64,000 nt of DNA, from NCBI RefSeq assembly GCF_022811845.1, contig NZ_CP064266.1, positions 1,302,001-1,366,000 on the forward strand, in the 5' to 3' direction. This document shows, one piece after another, positions 24,509 through 32,147 of the stretch. The notes under the pieces are model-generated. The model searched no databases. It saw only the letters and a list, made by a program, of their open reading frames with translations, and was not told the origin of the DNA. The position numbers were made by a program, and so were the translations under genes. Origin of the DNA: Bacillus pseudomycoides. GTDB lineage: Bacteria > Bacillota > Bacilli > Bacillales > Bacillaceae_G. The stretch's first letter is position 1. Each line of letters begins with the position of its first letter.

Positions 24509-25495
24509 ATGATACCGCCAAAGCTAAAAAAGGGAGATGAAATCCGAGTTATTTCACCGTCCTCTAGTTTAAGTATTGTTTCCGATTATAACCGGGAGCT
24601 TGCTACAAAACGACTGGCAGATATGGGATTTCGTGTTACATTTTCAAAAAACGCAGAAGAAATCGACCGTTTTACCTCCTCCTCTGTTTCTTCCCGTATT
24701 CATGACCTTCATGAAGCTTTCGCTGATCCAAGCGTAAAAGCAATCTTAACAACACTTGGAGGATATAATTCCAATGGGCTACTAAACCATATAAATTACG
24801 ACTTAATTAGCAGCAATCCTAAAATTTTATGTGGCTATTCTGATATTACAGCTCTAGGCAATGCAATTTATGCAAAGACTGGTCTTATTACATATTCGGG
24901 TCCTCACTTTTCTTCTTTTGGAATGGAAAAAGGGCTTGATTATACGATAGATTACTTTTTAAAATGCATGACTTCTGAAGAGCCGATAGAAATACAACCT
25001 GCTGAAACGTGGAGCGATGACTCTTGGTATATGGACCAAGAAAATCGAACTTTCTTCCAAAATGAAGGTTATATTTCCTTGCATGAAGGCGAAGCAGTTG
25101 GCGAAATTGTTGGCGGTAATATGAGTACATTTAATTTACTACAAGGCACAGCATATATGCCAAGCTTACGAGATAAAATATTATTCTTAGAAGAAGATGC
25201 TCTTACAGGAAAAGCTACAGTTAAGACTTTTGATCGTTACTTACTCTCTCTCATCCAACAACCAGATTTTAAACATATAAAAGGCATTGTAATTGGTAGA
25301 CTACAAAAAGGATCTGAAGCTGTCATAGAAGATATCCAAGAAATGATTTATTCAAAACAAGAACTGTCCCATATCCCTATAATTGCAAATGCTAGCTTTG
25401 GGCATACAACACCAATTTTTACTTTTCCAATTGGTGGGCGTGTGAAAATTGTATCCAGTCAAAAACAAACAACTATTATACTTTTAACGCACTAA
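24509..25495 (+). CDS. mccF: MccF-like serine carboxypeptidase (S66 family)
   Basis: A 328-residue S66 peptidase. The nucleophile is S111 in CGYSDITAL, preceded by the LGGYNSNGLL loop; the Glu of ILFLEED and the late His of SFGHTTP complete the Ser-Glu-His triad. S66 includes LD-carboxypeptidases, which trim tetrapeptide from murein, and MccF, which hydrolyses microcin C-like aminoacyl adenylates; a B. anthracis MccF with this sequence type has been studied. The ATG at 24509 is preferred: AAGGGG lies nine bases upstream, while the earlier TTG at 24500 sits right against it. It is monocistronic between convergent terminators. Confidence 0.88.
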   Translation: MIPPKLKKGDEIRVISPSSSLSIVSDYNRELATKRLADMGFRVTFSKNAEEIDRFTSSSVSSRIHDLHEAFADPSVKAILTTLGGYNSNGLLNHINYDLISSNPKILCGYSDITALGNAIYAKTGLITYSGPHFSSFGMEKGLDYTIDYFLKCMTSEEPIEIQPAETWSDDSWYMDQENRTFFQNEGYISLHEGEAVGEIVGGNMSTFNLLQGTAYMPSLRDKILFLEEDALTGKATVKTFDRYLLSLIQQPDFKHIKGIVIGRLQKGSEAVIEDIQEMIYSKQELSHIPIIANASFGHTTPIFTFPIGGRVKIVSSQKQTTIILLTH

Positions 25496-25523
25496 AAAAA
25501 GGAGCGGACGTTTCGCTCCTTTT
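25496..25523. terminator. bidirectional terminator
   Basis: AAAGGAGCG / CGCTCCTTT with a 7-nt loop and flanking A- and T-runs. It serves the mccF-like gene and the convergent yxeA-like gene, overlapping the stop codon of the latter. Confidence 0.85.
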
Positions 25524-25884
25524 ACACTTTCTGTAATTGTTTTAAAGCTTTTTCTGGAATCTCCTCTTTTGAAACCTCAGCCCATCCTTTTCCTTGCGCT
25601 CCCTTCGCATAAATTTTTATAAAGGCACCTGAATGCAACTGACGATTCACCATCTTTTTAATCGTCTGCTGCTTTCCATCTTCTGTATATCCCTTTAATG
25701 TATACAAATATTCATCGTCCTTTTTTTCACCTTTATTTATAACCGCATAATAATCTTGTATTTCTTTATTTGAAAAGAAGTTATCGACAAATGCCTGAAC
25801 ACCTTCTGTTTGTGTTTGTAAATAATATGCCGTACCACCTAAAAGGATAGCAAAAACGGCTAAAACCTTTATCACCAATTTCAT
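25522..25884 (-). CDS. YxeA-like exported protein (DUF1093)
   Basis: A 120-residue protein with one N-terminal membrane anchor or uncleaved signal (residues 4-22) and an OB-fold-like YxeA domain: DYYAVINKGEK, YLYTLKGYTEDGKQQ, GAFIKIYAKGAQGKGWAEV and IPEKALKQL. The family is secreted or surface-attached and has no defined role; some members sit next to BceAB-type exporters, which is not the case here. The ATG is preceded by AGGAGGTAC. It is transcribed alone. Confidence 0.82.
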   Translation of the reverse strand: MKLVIKVLAVFAILLGGTAYYLQTQTEGVQAFVDNFFSNKEIQDYYAVINKGEKKDDEYLYTLKGYTEDGKQQTIKKMVNRQLHSGAFIKIYAKGAQGKGWAEVSKEEIPEKALKQLQKV

Positions 25885-26118
25885 GCATGTACCTCCTATA
25901 TATACTTTTCTCAGTATTCACGTAATCATATTTGTAATTATACATAAAAGGGCATACTACTCTCTATCGAAATCTATTACACTTTCCTTACACTATTGTA
26001 AGGAAAATTTTTTTGTAGTATTTTCCTAATAAAAAAATTTTCCGCTTAAGCAATTTTTGTATTATTATTGAATAATACAAATTTTTATAACAAATATCAA
26101 AAAGGAGACAGTTTTCAA

Positions 26119-27156
26119 ATGGCTATCTTGCAAGGTTTAGCACTACTACTTGTTGTACTTTTTCTTTTCACACTGTTTAGCTACCGTGCTCCTTACGGAA
26201 TGAAAGCAATGGGTGCTTTAGCCAACGCTGCGATCGCAAGTTTTCTGATTGAAGCATTTCATCGTTATATCGGTGGTGAAATGTTTCATAACAGCTTTCT
26301 GCAATCGGTTGGACAAGCATCAGGTAGTATGAGCGGTGTCGCAGCTGCCATTTTAGTGGCACTCGCAATTGGTGTATCTCCTGTATATGCTGTTTTAATC
26401 GGTATTGCCACGAGTGGATTTGGTATTTTACCAGGCTTTTTCGCTGGATATGTTTGCGCCTTTGTCGTGAAATTTCTTGAAAAGAAATTGCCAGCTGGCG
26501 TGGAATTTTTAGCAATCTTGTTCATCGCTGCACCACTTTCACGCGGAATGGCTATGCTTATGGATCCGGTTGTGAATGCAACACTTGGAAAGATCGGTTC
26601 TATTATTTCAATTGCAACCACAGAAAGCCCGGTTATTATGGGGATTATGCTTGGCGGGCTCATCACAGTTATCTCTACATCACCATTAAGCTCCATGGCG
26701 CTAACTGCTATGCTTGGTTTAACAGGATTACCAATGGCTATTGGTAGTCTCGCAGTAGCAGCCTCTGCTCCAATGAACTTTATTTTCTTTAAACGTTTAA
26801 AGATTTGTTCAAAGAAAGATACGATTGCTGTAGCAATTGAACCATTAACACAAGCTGATATTGTCGCAGCGAATCCAATTCCAATTTATACGACAAACTT
26901 TGTCGGCGGGGCACTTGCCGGTATTATTACATCCCTATTCCAACTTGTAAACAATGCACCTGGTACAGCATCACCAATTCCTGGTCTCCTTGTCCTCTTT
27001 GGATTCAATGATGTAATAAAGGTAACAGTTGCTGCTATATTATGTGGAATTGTTACCACAATTATTGGTTATATCGGAACCATTATTTTCCGCAAGTACC
27101 CAATTCGTACCGCCGATGAAATTCGCGGAATCACTTCGGAAGAAAAAGTTGCATAA
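26119..27156 (+). CDS. PTS EIIC-like membrane protein (PfoR family)
   Basis: A 345-residue integral membrane protein of the PTS_EIIC_2 family with about nine membrane segments, rich in Gly and Ala (AIASFLIEAFHRYIGGEMF, GILPGFFAGYVC, SPLSSMALTAMLGLTG). No EIIA or EIIB domain or phospho-site is present. The family includes PfoR, named for its effect on perfringolysin expression in Clostridium perfringens, but whether these proteins transport sugars is unclear. AAAGGAGAC precedes the ATG at 26119 by ten bases; the ORF extends in frame further upstream without a better start. It is monocistronic with a strong terminator. Confidence 0.8.
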   Translation: MAILQGLALLLVVLFLFTLFSYRAPYGMKAMGALANAAIASFLIEAFHRYIGGEMFHNSFLQSVGQASGSMSGVAAAILVALAIGVSPVYAVLIGIATSGFGILPGFFAGYVCAFVVKFLEKKLPAGVEFLAILFIAAPLSRGMAMLMDPVVNATLGKIGSIISIATTESPVIMGIMLGGLITVISTSPLSSMALTAMLGLTGLPMAIGSLAVAASAPMNFIFFKRLKICSKKDTIAVAIEPLTQADIVAANPIPIYTTNFVGGALAGIITSLFQLVNNAPGTASPIPGLLVLFGFNDVIKVTVAAILCGIVTTIIGYIGTIIFRKYPIRTADEIRGITSEEKVA

Positions 27157-27157
27157 G

Positions 27158-27198
27158 AAAAGGAGCGAGTCCCAAAGCATGGGAACTCGCTCCTTTTT
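27158..27198 (+). terminator. terminator of the PfoR-like gene
   Basis: AAAGGAGCGAGTCCC pairs with GGGAACTCGCTCCTTT around a 7-nt loop, followed by a T-run. Confidence 0.88.
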
Positions 27199-27221
27199 TA
27201 ATATGGATTGTTTGATAGCTG

Positions 27222-27400
27222 GCTGTCGAAACTAGAAGGAGTAAAGCCCCTCCCATCCTGAACGAGCCGCTTTCGCTTTTATTCTATCCAGCTACGCCTC
27301 CTAGACCCTTGCGTCTAAAAACCTTCCCTGCCAAAAGGTAAAGAGCACCTTTTACAGGAAAGAACCTTAGCCACCGAGTCTAAACAGTCGGCTTCGCTTT
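27222..27400. repeat. dispersed repeat next to speB (family R3)
   Basis: Shares CTGAACGAGCCGCTT(T/C)CGCTTTT, the TCCAGCTA motif, GCGTCT and the CGGCTTCGCTT motif with the segment at 28478-28590, in a different arrangement. Such GC-richer stretches are common between B. cereus-group genes. It also contains a hairpin (about 27330-27352). No gene is present. Confidence 0.6.
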
Positions 27401-28272
27401 TATTTCACCCAACCAAGAAGCATTTCCCGCACGAATTTGCTTGCTGCGATTGGTGTTTGGTCACTATGATCGTAGACTGGGGCTACTTCTACTAAGTCTG
27501 CTCCAACTACTTTTATATTTGAATTTGCAATTGCTACGATGGAATCTAATAATTCTTTAGATGTGATACCGCCAGCTTCTAATGTTCCTGTTCCAGGAGC
27601 ATGCGCCGGATCTAATACGTCAATATCAATTGTGACATAGACTGGACGTCCCGCAAGCTTTGGTAATACCTCTTTCAACGGTTTTAATACATCAAATTTG
27701 TATAGGTTCATGCCCACTTCTTTTGCCCATTCGAATTCTTCTTTCATTCCAGAACGAATTCCGAAAGAATATACGTTTTCCGGACCAATTAAATCGCACA
27801 CTTTACGAATCGGTGTAGAGTGAGATAACGGCTCTCCTTCATATGACTCACGTAAATCAGTATGAGCATCCATATGAATAATTGCTAAATCCGGATATTT
27901 TTTTGTCATTGCCTTAAAAATTGGCCAAGACACTAGGTGCTCACCACCGAGACCTAATGGAAACTTACCGGCATCTAATAGTTTTGCTACATATTCTTCA
28001 ATCATGTCTATACTACGCTGTGGATTTCCGAATGGTAACGGAATATCACCAGCATCAAAATATTTCACTTCTTCTAGTTCACGATCTAAATATGGACTAT
28101 ACTCTTCTAATCCAATTGATACTTCACGAATACGTGCAGGACCAAAACGAGAACCTGGACGGTAGCTTACTGTCCAATCCATTGGCATCCCGTAAATAAC
28201 GGCCTCTGACTCTTCAAAACTTGGATGACTTTTAATAAATACTTTACCTGAATAAGCTTCATCAAAACGCAT
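27400..28272 (-). CDS. speB: agmatinase
   Basis: A 290-residue ureohydrolase converting agmatine to putrescine and urea, the second step of the arginine decarboxylase route. The binuclear manganese ligands are visible: GGEHLVSWP (His), HMDAHTDLR (Asp-x-His-x-Asp) and TIDIDVLDPAHAPGTGT (Asp-x-Asp). It lies downstream of speE on the same strand, as in B. subtilis speE-speB, though here 320 bp with repeats separates the two. AGGAGG-like GGAGGAAAAGA stands just before the ATG. Confidence 0.95.
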   Translation of the reverse strand: MRFDEAYSGKVFIKSHPSFEESEAVIYGMPMDWTVSYRPGSRFGPARIREVSIGLEEYSPYLDRELEEVKYFDAGDIPLPFGNPQRSIDMIEEYVAKLLDAGKFPLGLGGEHLVSWPIFKAMTKKYPDLAIIHMDAHTDLRESYEGEPLSHSTPIRKVCDLIGPENVYSFGIRSGMKEEFEWAKEVGMNLYKFDVLKPLKEVLPKLAGRPVYVTIDIDVLDPAHAPGTGTLEAGGITSKELLDSIVAIANSNIKVVGADLVEVAPVYDHSDQTPIAASKFVREMLLGWVK

Positions 28273-28404
28273 ATTCTTTTCCTCCTTATGTGGAACTTAA
28301 GGTATCCCAACCTTTCATTATTTCTCAAATTTGGAGTACTATGCTCCTCTTTCTCGATTTACCTCAACCTTCTCTTAACGATGAGAAGATTATTTTATTT
28401 ATAG

Positions 28405-28468
28405 AAGTGTAAGTAGCTAGCATGCTCAAATCTTGCGGACGTGCACCTTAAATGAGCTACTTACACTT
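28405..28468. other. 14-bp inverted repeat between speE and speB
   Basis: AAGTGTAAGTAGCT (28405-28418) and its exact complement (28455-28468) enclose a 36-nt loop. On the minus strand it could fold in the speE-speB transcript. The core TGTAAGTAGCT also occurs at about 53136. The function is unknown. Confidence 0.6.
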
Positions 28469-28477
28469 TCATCTATT

Positions 28478-28590
28478 GTCCAGCTATAGCGGCTAGAATA
28501 CTCGGTGGCTTCGCTTCTTCCTGCGAGGTAAAAAACGCCTCTGCGTCTGAAGCTCCATTCCCCTCCTATTCTGAACGAGCCGCTTCCGCT
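28478..28590. repeat. dispersed repeat between speE and speB (family R3)
   Basis: GTCCAGCTATAGCGGCTAG starts a segment that ends TGAACGAGCCGCTTCCGCTTTT; the ends and the TGCGTCT and CGGTGGCTTCGCTTCTTCC blocks are shared with 27222-27400. Together with the inverted repeat at 28405 it fills the speE-speB gap. It is not coding. Confidence 0.6.
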
Positions 28591-28593
28591 TTT

Positions 28594-29421
28594 CTATTTA
28601 ATTAAATCCCCAACAAACTTCGGTAACGCGAATGCTGCTTTATGCAGTTCTTTTGTGTAATATTTCGTTTCGATGTCGTGGAAACGCTCTTCACTTACTT
28701 CTAATGGATCATGTTTCTTAGATCCAATTGTGAATGTCCAAAGTCCACTTGGGTAAGTTGGAATGTTTGCTGTGTATAGACGTGTAATTGGGAAGATTTC
28801 TTTTACGTCTTTAAACACAGTTGAAATTAATTCTGGTGTAAACCAAGGGTTGTCCGTTTGTGCAACGAAAATACCATCTTCTTTTAATGCTTTAGAGATT
28901 CCAGCGTAGAATCCTTTTGTAAATAGGTTTACTGCTGGCCCTACTGGCTCTGTAGAGTCAACCATAATTACATCGTATTCATTTTCACTTTCTGCGATGT
29001 GTAGGAAACCGTCTCCTACTTTTACTTCAACGCGTTCGTTATCTAATGCACCTGCAATTGATGGTAAATATTGTTTAGAGTACTCAATTACTTTACCATC
29101 GATTTCAACAAGTGTTGCTTTCTTTACGCTTGGGTGCTTTAATACTTCACGGATTACACCACCGTCACCACCGCCAACAACTAATACGTTCTCAGGGTTT
29201 GGGTGTGTAAATAAAGGTACGTGTGCTACCATTTCATGATAAACGAATTCGTCCTTTTCTGTTGTCATAACCATGCCATCTAAAATAAGCATGTTTCCAA
29301 ACTCTTCAGTCTCAACCATATCAAGCTTTTGAAATTCTGTTTGCTCCGTATGTAATGTGCGGTTAATACGCGCCGTAATTCCAAAATGTTTTGTTTGTTT
29401 TTCAGTGAACCATAGTTCCAT
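28594..29421 (-). CDS. speE: spermidine synthase
   Basis: A 275-residue aminopropyltransferase that makes spermidine from putrescine and decarboxylated S-adenosylmethionine. Key family elements: the N-terminal beta domain (MELWFTEKQTKHFGI), GGGDGGVIREVLKH (nucleotide-binding), EIDGKVIEYSKQYLP, GDGFL and the catalytic DSTEPVGPA loop, with TDNPWFTPEL for putrescine. The length equals the B. subtilis enzyme. It precedes speB, so both should supply polyamines together. Confidence 0.96.
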   Translation of the reverse strand: MELWFTEKQTKHFGITARINRTLHTEQTEFQKLDMVETEEFGNMLILDGMVMTTEKDEFVYHEMVAHVPLFTHPNPENVLVVGGGDGGVIREVLKHPSVKKATLVEIDGKVIEYSKQYLPSIAGALDNERVEVKVGDGFLHIAESENEYDVIMVDSTEPVGPAVNLFTKGFYAGISKALKEDGIFVAQTDNPWFTPELISTVFKDVKEIFPITRLYTANIPTYPSGLWTFTIGSKKHDPLEVSEERFHDIETKYYTKELHKAAFALPKFVGDLIK

Positions 29422-29597
29422 CGTACAATCACGCCTTTCGCTGCAAATTTATAATAGGGACATCATTAATGTCCCCTAACAAAAATAAAACAAAACATAC
29501 AAAATGTATAGTTAAAAGTACAAAAATACCGAAAATATATTTTAATTAAAGTATTTTTATTCGAATATTATATAAACACTATATTTAACAATAAAGA

Positions 29598-29621
29598 AAA
29601 CCCTTTCTTAAGAAAGGGTTT
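29598..29621 (-). terminator. terminator overlapping the MFS gene end
   Basis: The perfect palindrome AAACCCTTTCTTAAGAAAGGGTTT. The stop codon of the MFS gene lies at its centre, and a T-rich stretch follows on the minus strand. Confidence 0.75.
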
Positions 29622-30771
29622 CTGCTTCTAATTTGGAATCTTCTCGAACAGGAATCATAATCATGACACAACCAACTAATACAACGATCCCTCCAACTAA
29701 AAATGGGCTTTGTGGTGAAATCGTATGACCGATAATCCCTGATAAAATTGGTGCAATTGCCCCACCAAGCCAACGAACGAAATTGTATACACCGGACGTA
29801 ATAGATCTTTCATAAGGTGAAATATCCATGACATAGCTTGTATATAAAGCGTTATTTAATCCTGATGCTAATCCAGATAAGACGATAAGAACAATTTGTA
29901 ACCACATCACTTTAACAAAGAATAATGCGATTAGAAGAATTGCGAATATAAGTAAGCTAACTCGTAATAATGCTTTTGGTTCATATTTCCCTTCTAATTT
30001 GTGCGCTAATATTGCAGATCCATATGCTAACGCAAGTCCCCAGCCGCAAAATACAAAGCCGAGCTGAATAGCCGATAAATGCATGATGAGTGGTGAATAT
30101 GCTAATACAACGAAGAACCCATAATAATATAACATGCCTGAAATTGCACCTTGCATAAACGGCTTATACTTAATTAGGTTAAGTAATTCCCCTACCCCAG
30201 CTGCTTTACGCTTTACTTTGCGCTCCGGTTCTTTTACAAAAAAGAAAACAAGAATAAATGCTAATAAAATTAAAAGACTTGTCGCAAAAAACGGGTATCG
30301 CCAAGAATATCCACCTAATAATCCTCCTAATAATGGACCACCTGCCATTCCTAAACCAATCGCAGCTTCATATAAGCCTACCGCTTCATGTACTTCTTTA
30401 CTTAAAGCAATTAATAATGTCATCGCTGTTGCGAAAAACATCGCATTTCCTAGCCCCCAGCCAGCACGGAAAAGAGATAACTGGGCAATTGTTTGTGATA
30501 TACCGCATATAAAAGCAAATACAGTTACAATCGATAAACCTATTGCCATCATTCTCTTATCGCCAAAACGGGCTGCAAATAAACCAGCGGGCAACATCAT
30601 AATTGCCATCGTTAAAATATAGGCTGTAAATAACATTTCCACTTGCCAATGTGTTGCACCAATTTTCTCAGCGATAATCGGCAAAATAGGATCGACTACC
30701 CCTATACCTGAAAAGGCAAGGAAGGTAGCCAGTACTGTAATCAATCTCCCCAATTTTTGTTTGCTCTCCAT
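29608..30771 (-). CDS. MFS drug-efflux-type transporter
   Basis: A 387-residue, 12-segment major facilitator of the DHA1 type. Motif A-like FAARFGDKRMMAIG lies in the second loop and motif C-like GMAGGPLLGGLLGG in the fifth segment, the pattern of drug/proton antiporters (Bmr/Blt group). It starts five bases after the MerR-family regulator's stop codon, so regulator and pump form an operon, the classic arrangement for a ligand-induced efflux pump. The substrate is unknown. Confidence 0.9.
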   Translation of the reverse strand: MESKQKLGRLITVLATFLAFSGIGVVDPILPIIAEKIGATHWQVEMLFTAYILTMAIMMLPAGLFAARFGDKRMMAIGLSIVTVFAFICGISQTIAQLSLFRAGWGLGNAMFFATAMTLLIALSKEVHEAVGLYEAAIGLGMAGGPLLGGLLGGYSWRYPFFATSLLILLAFILVFFFVKEPERKVKRKAAGVGELLNLIKYKPFMQGAISGMLYYYGFFVVLAYSPLIMHLSAIQLGFVFCGWGLALAYGSAILAHKLEGKYEPKALLRVSLLIFAILLIALFFVKVMWLQIVLIVLSGLASGLNNALYTSYVMDISPYERSITSGVYNFVRWLGGAIAPILSGIIGHTISPQSPFLVGGIVVLVGCVMIMIPVREDSKLEAETLS

Positions 30772-30776
30772 ATTTA

Positions 30777-31184
30777 TTACTCTCCTTTTGTTTCCTCCAA
30801 GAATCTAGTTGCGCGCTCTAAACTATTCTCTAATTCTTCTTTCACACGCTCCATCTGTTTCATTTTTGTATCAAGCGTTTGTACTTGGTTCTCGAGCATA
30901 TCCTTAATTTCTTGAATCACTGCACGGTCACGTGGGTTGTCGCTAGTTCTTCTTTGCTCCATACGCTCTTTTAATGATAAGAAATGATGCATTTCTTGAA
31001 GTGTAATTCCTAATACTTCTTTCGCTTCTACAATCTTTTTAATACGTGCAATATCCTCATCTGTATAAAGACGAATATTCCCTTCGCTACGCTCCGGCGG
31101 ATGAATTAAACCAATTTCCTCATAATAACGAAGTGTACGTTTTGTTAATCCAACTTGCTTTGTTACTTCATCAATCTTATACAT
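30777..31184 (-). CDS. MerR-family transcriptional regulator
   Basis: A 135-residue regulator. Its N-terminal MerR HTH reads MYKIDEVTKQVGLTKRTLRYYEEIGLI with wing (GNIRLYTDEDIARI), followed by a long coiled coil (about 75-135; MLENQVQTLDTKMKQMERVKEELE) and no separate effector domain. It lies directly before the MFS gene and likely controls both from the promoter at 31214-31242. GGAGG is seven bases before the ATG at 31184; longer in-frame starts have no site. Such short MerR proteins often bind hydrophobic drugs or need no ligand. Confidence 0.9.
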   Translation of the reverse strand: MYKIDEVTKQVGLTKRTLRYYEEIGLIHPPERSEGNIRLYTDEDIARIKKIVEAKEVLGITLQEMHHFLSLKERMEQRRTSDNPRDRAVIQEIKDMLENQVQTLDTKMKQMERVKEELENSLERATRFLEETKGE

Positions 31185-31213
31185 GTATATTCCTCCTTCC
31201 ATCACATTATTAC

Positions 31214-31242
31214 ATTTTACGTTAACGTTAACTTTTGTGCAA
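31214..31242 (-). promoter_or_regulatory. MerR-type promoter with palindromic operator
   Basis: On the minus strand TTGCAC (31237-31242) and TAAAAT (31214-31219) are 17 bases apart, and the spacer contains the perfect palindrome GTTAACGTTAAC. An operator inside the spacer is the MerR-family layout, although the spacer is not lengthened to 19 as in classic cases. It drives the regulator-pump operon. Confidence 0.6.
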
Positions 31243-31336
31243 CTGTTATACTTTTGTAAATGTTTGGTATATAGATTGTGTTTTTTACGCTGCAGTTTCA
31301 TAATGAAAGAAATGAACTCATAAGGAGATTTTTCAA

Positions 31337-32062
31337 ATGAAAAAAACACTTATTTTTGCCCATCGCGGAGTGAAAGGTACACATCCTGAGAATACAATGA
31401 TCGCTTTCCAAGAAGCAGAACGTGTCGGTGCTCATGGCATTGAACTTGACGTTCATCTTTCGAAAAATGGTGAACTCGTTGTAATTCACGATGAAACTGT
31501 TGACCGTACGACAGATGGAATTGGGCTTGTTTCTGAGAAAACAGTAGCGGAATTACAAGCGCTTGATGCAGGAAGTCATAAAGACCCTTCTTTTCACGAA
31601 GCAAAAATCCCAACCTTACGGGAAGTGCTCATTTGGTTATCTACAACAAATTTACAACTTAATATCGAATTAAAAACAGATGTAATCCACTATCCGGGTA
31701 TTGAAGAGAAGGTTGTCGATCTTGTTCGTGAGTATCACCTTTCAAACCAAATTATATTCTCATCGTTTAACCATGATTCTGTTTCTTTACTTGCAGAACT
31801 TGCACCTGAAATTCCGAGAGCTATCTTATATGATGAACCAATTGCTGATCCAATTGCTGAAGCAAAGAAAAGAGAAGCGACCGGATTACACCCTAATTTT
31901 CAGCTATTAACAAAAGAATTTGTCCAAACTGCGCAAGAGCAGGGCTATGTATTCCGTCCCTATACAATCAATGAATATAAGGATTTACAAACTATGATTG
32001 GTTATGGCGTAGATGTAATTATCACAGATTGGCCAATGCGCGCTTTTGAGCTTCTTTCTTAA
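31337..32062 (+). CDS. glycerophosphodiester phosphodiesterase
   Basis: A 241-residue GDPD TIM-barrel enzyme that splits glycerophosphodiesters into glycerol 3-phosphate and an alcohol. The catalytic residues are in AHRGVKGTHPENT (His, Arg), GIELDVHLSKNGELVVIHDETVDRTT cut here to its key parts: E and D of ELDVH, and the second His of VIHDE. The late Glu lies in NIELK. There is no signal peptide, so the enzyme is cytoplasmic, like UgpQ/YqiK. It is divergent from the MerR-MFS pair; AAGGAGA lies before the ATG. Confidence 0.92.
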   Translation: MKKTLIFAHRGVKGTHPENTMIAFQEAERVGAHGIELDVHLSKNGELVVIHDETVDRTTDGIGLVSEKTVAELQALDAGSHKDPSFHEAKIPTLREVLIWLSTTNLQLNIELKTDVIHYPGIEEKVVDLVREYHLSNQIIFSSFNHDSVSLLAELAPEIPRAILYDEPIADPIAEAKKREATGLHPNFQLLTKEFVQTAQEQGYVFRPYTINEYKDLQTMIGYGVDVIITDWPMRAFELLS

Positions 32063-32147
32063 TTGAAAGGGCTCTTTTTCATTTTGTGTTTAAAATACGA
32101 AAAAACCCTCAATACTATTAAAAGTATATGATGAGGGGATGAAAAAG

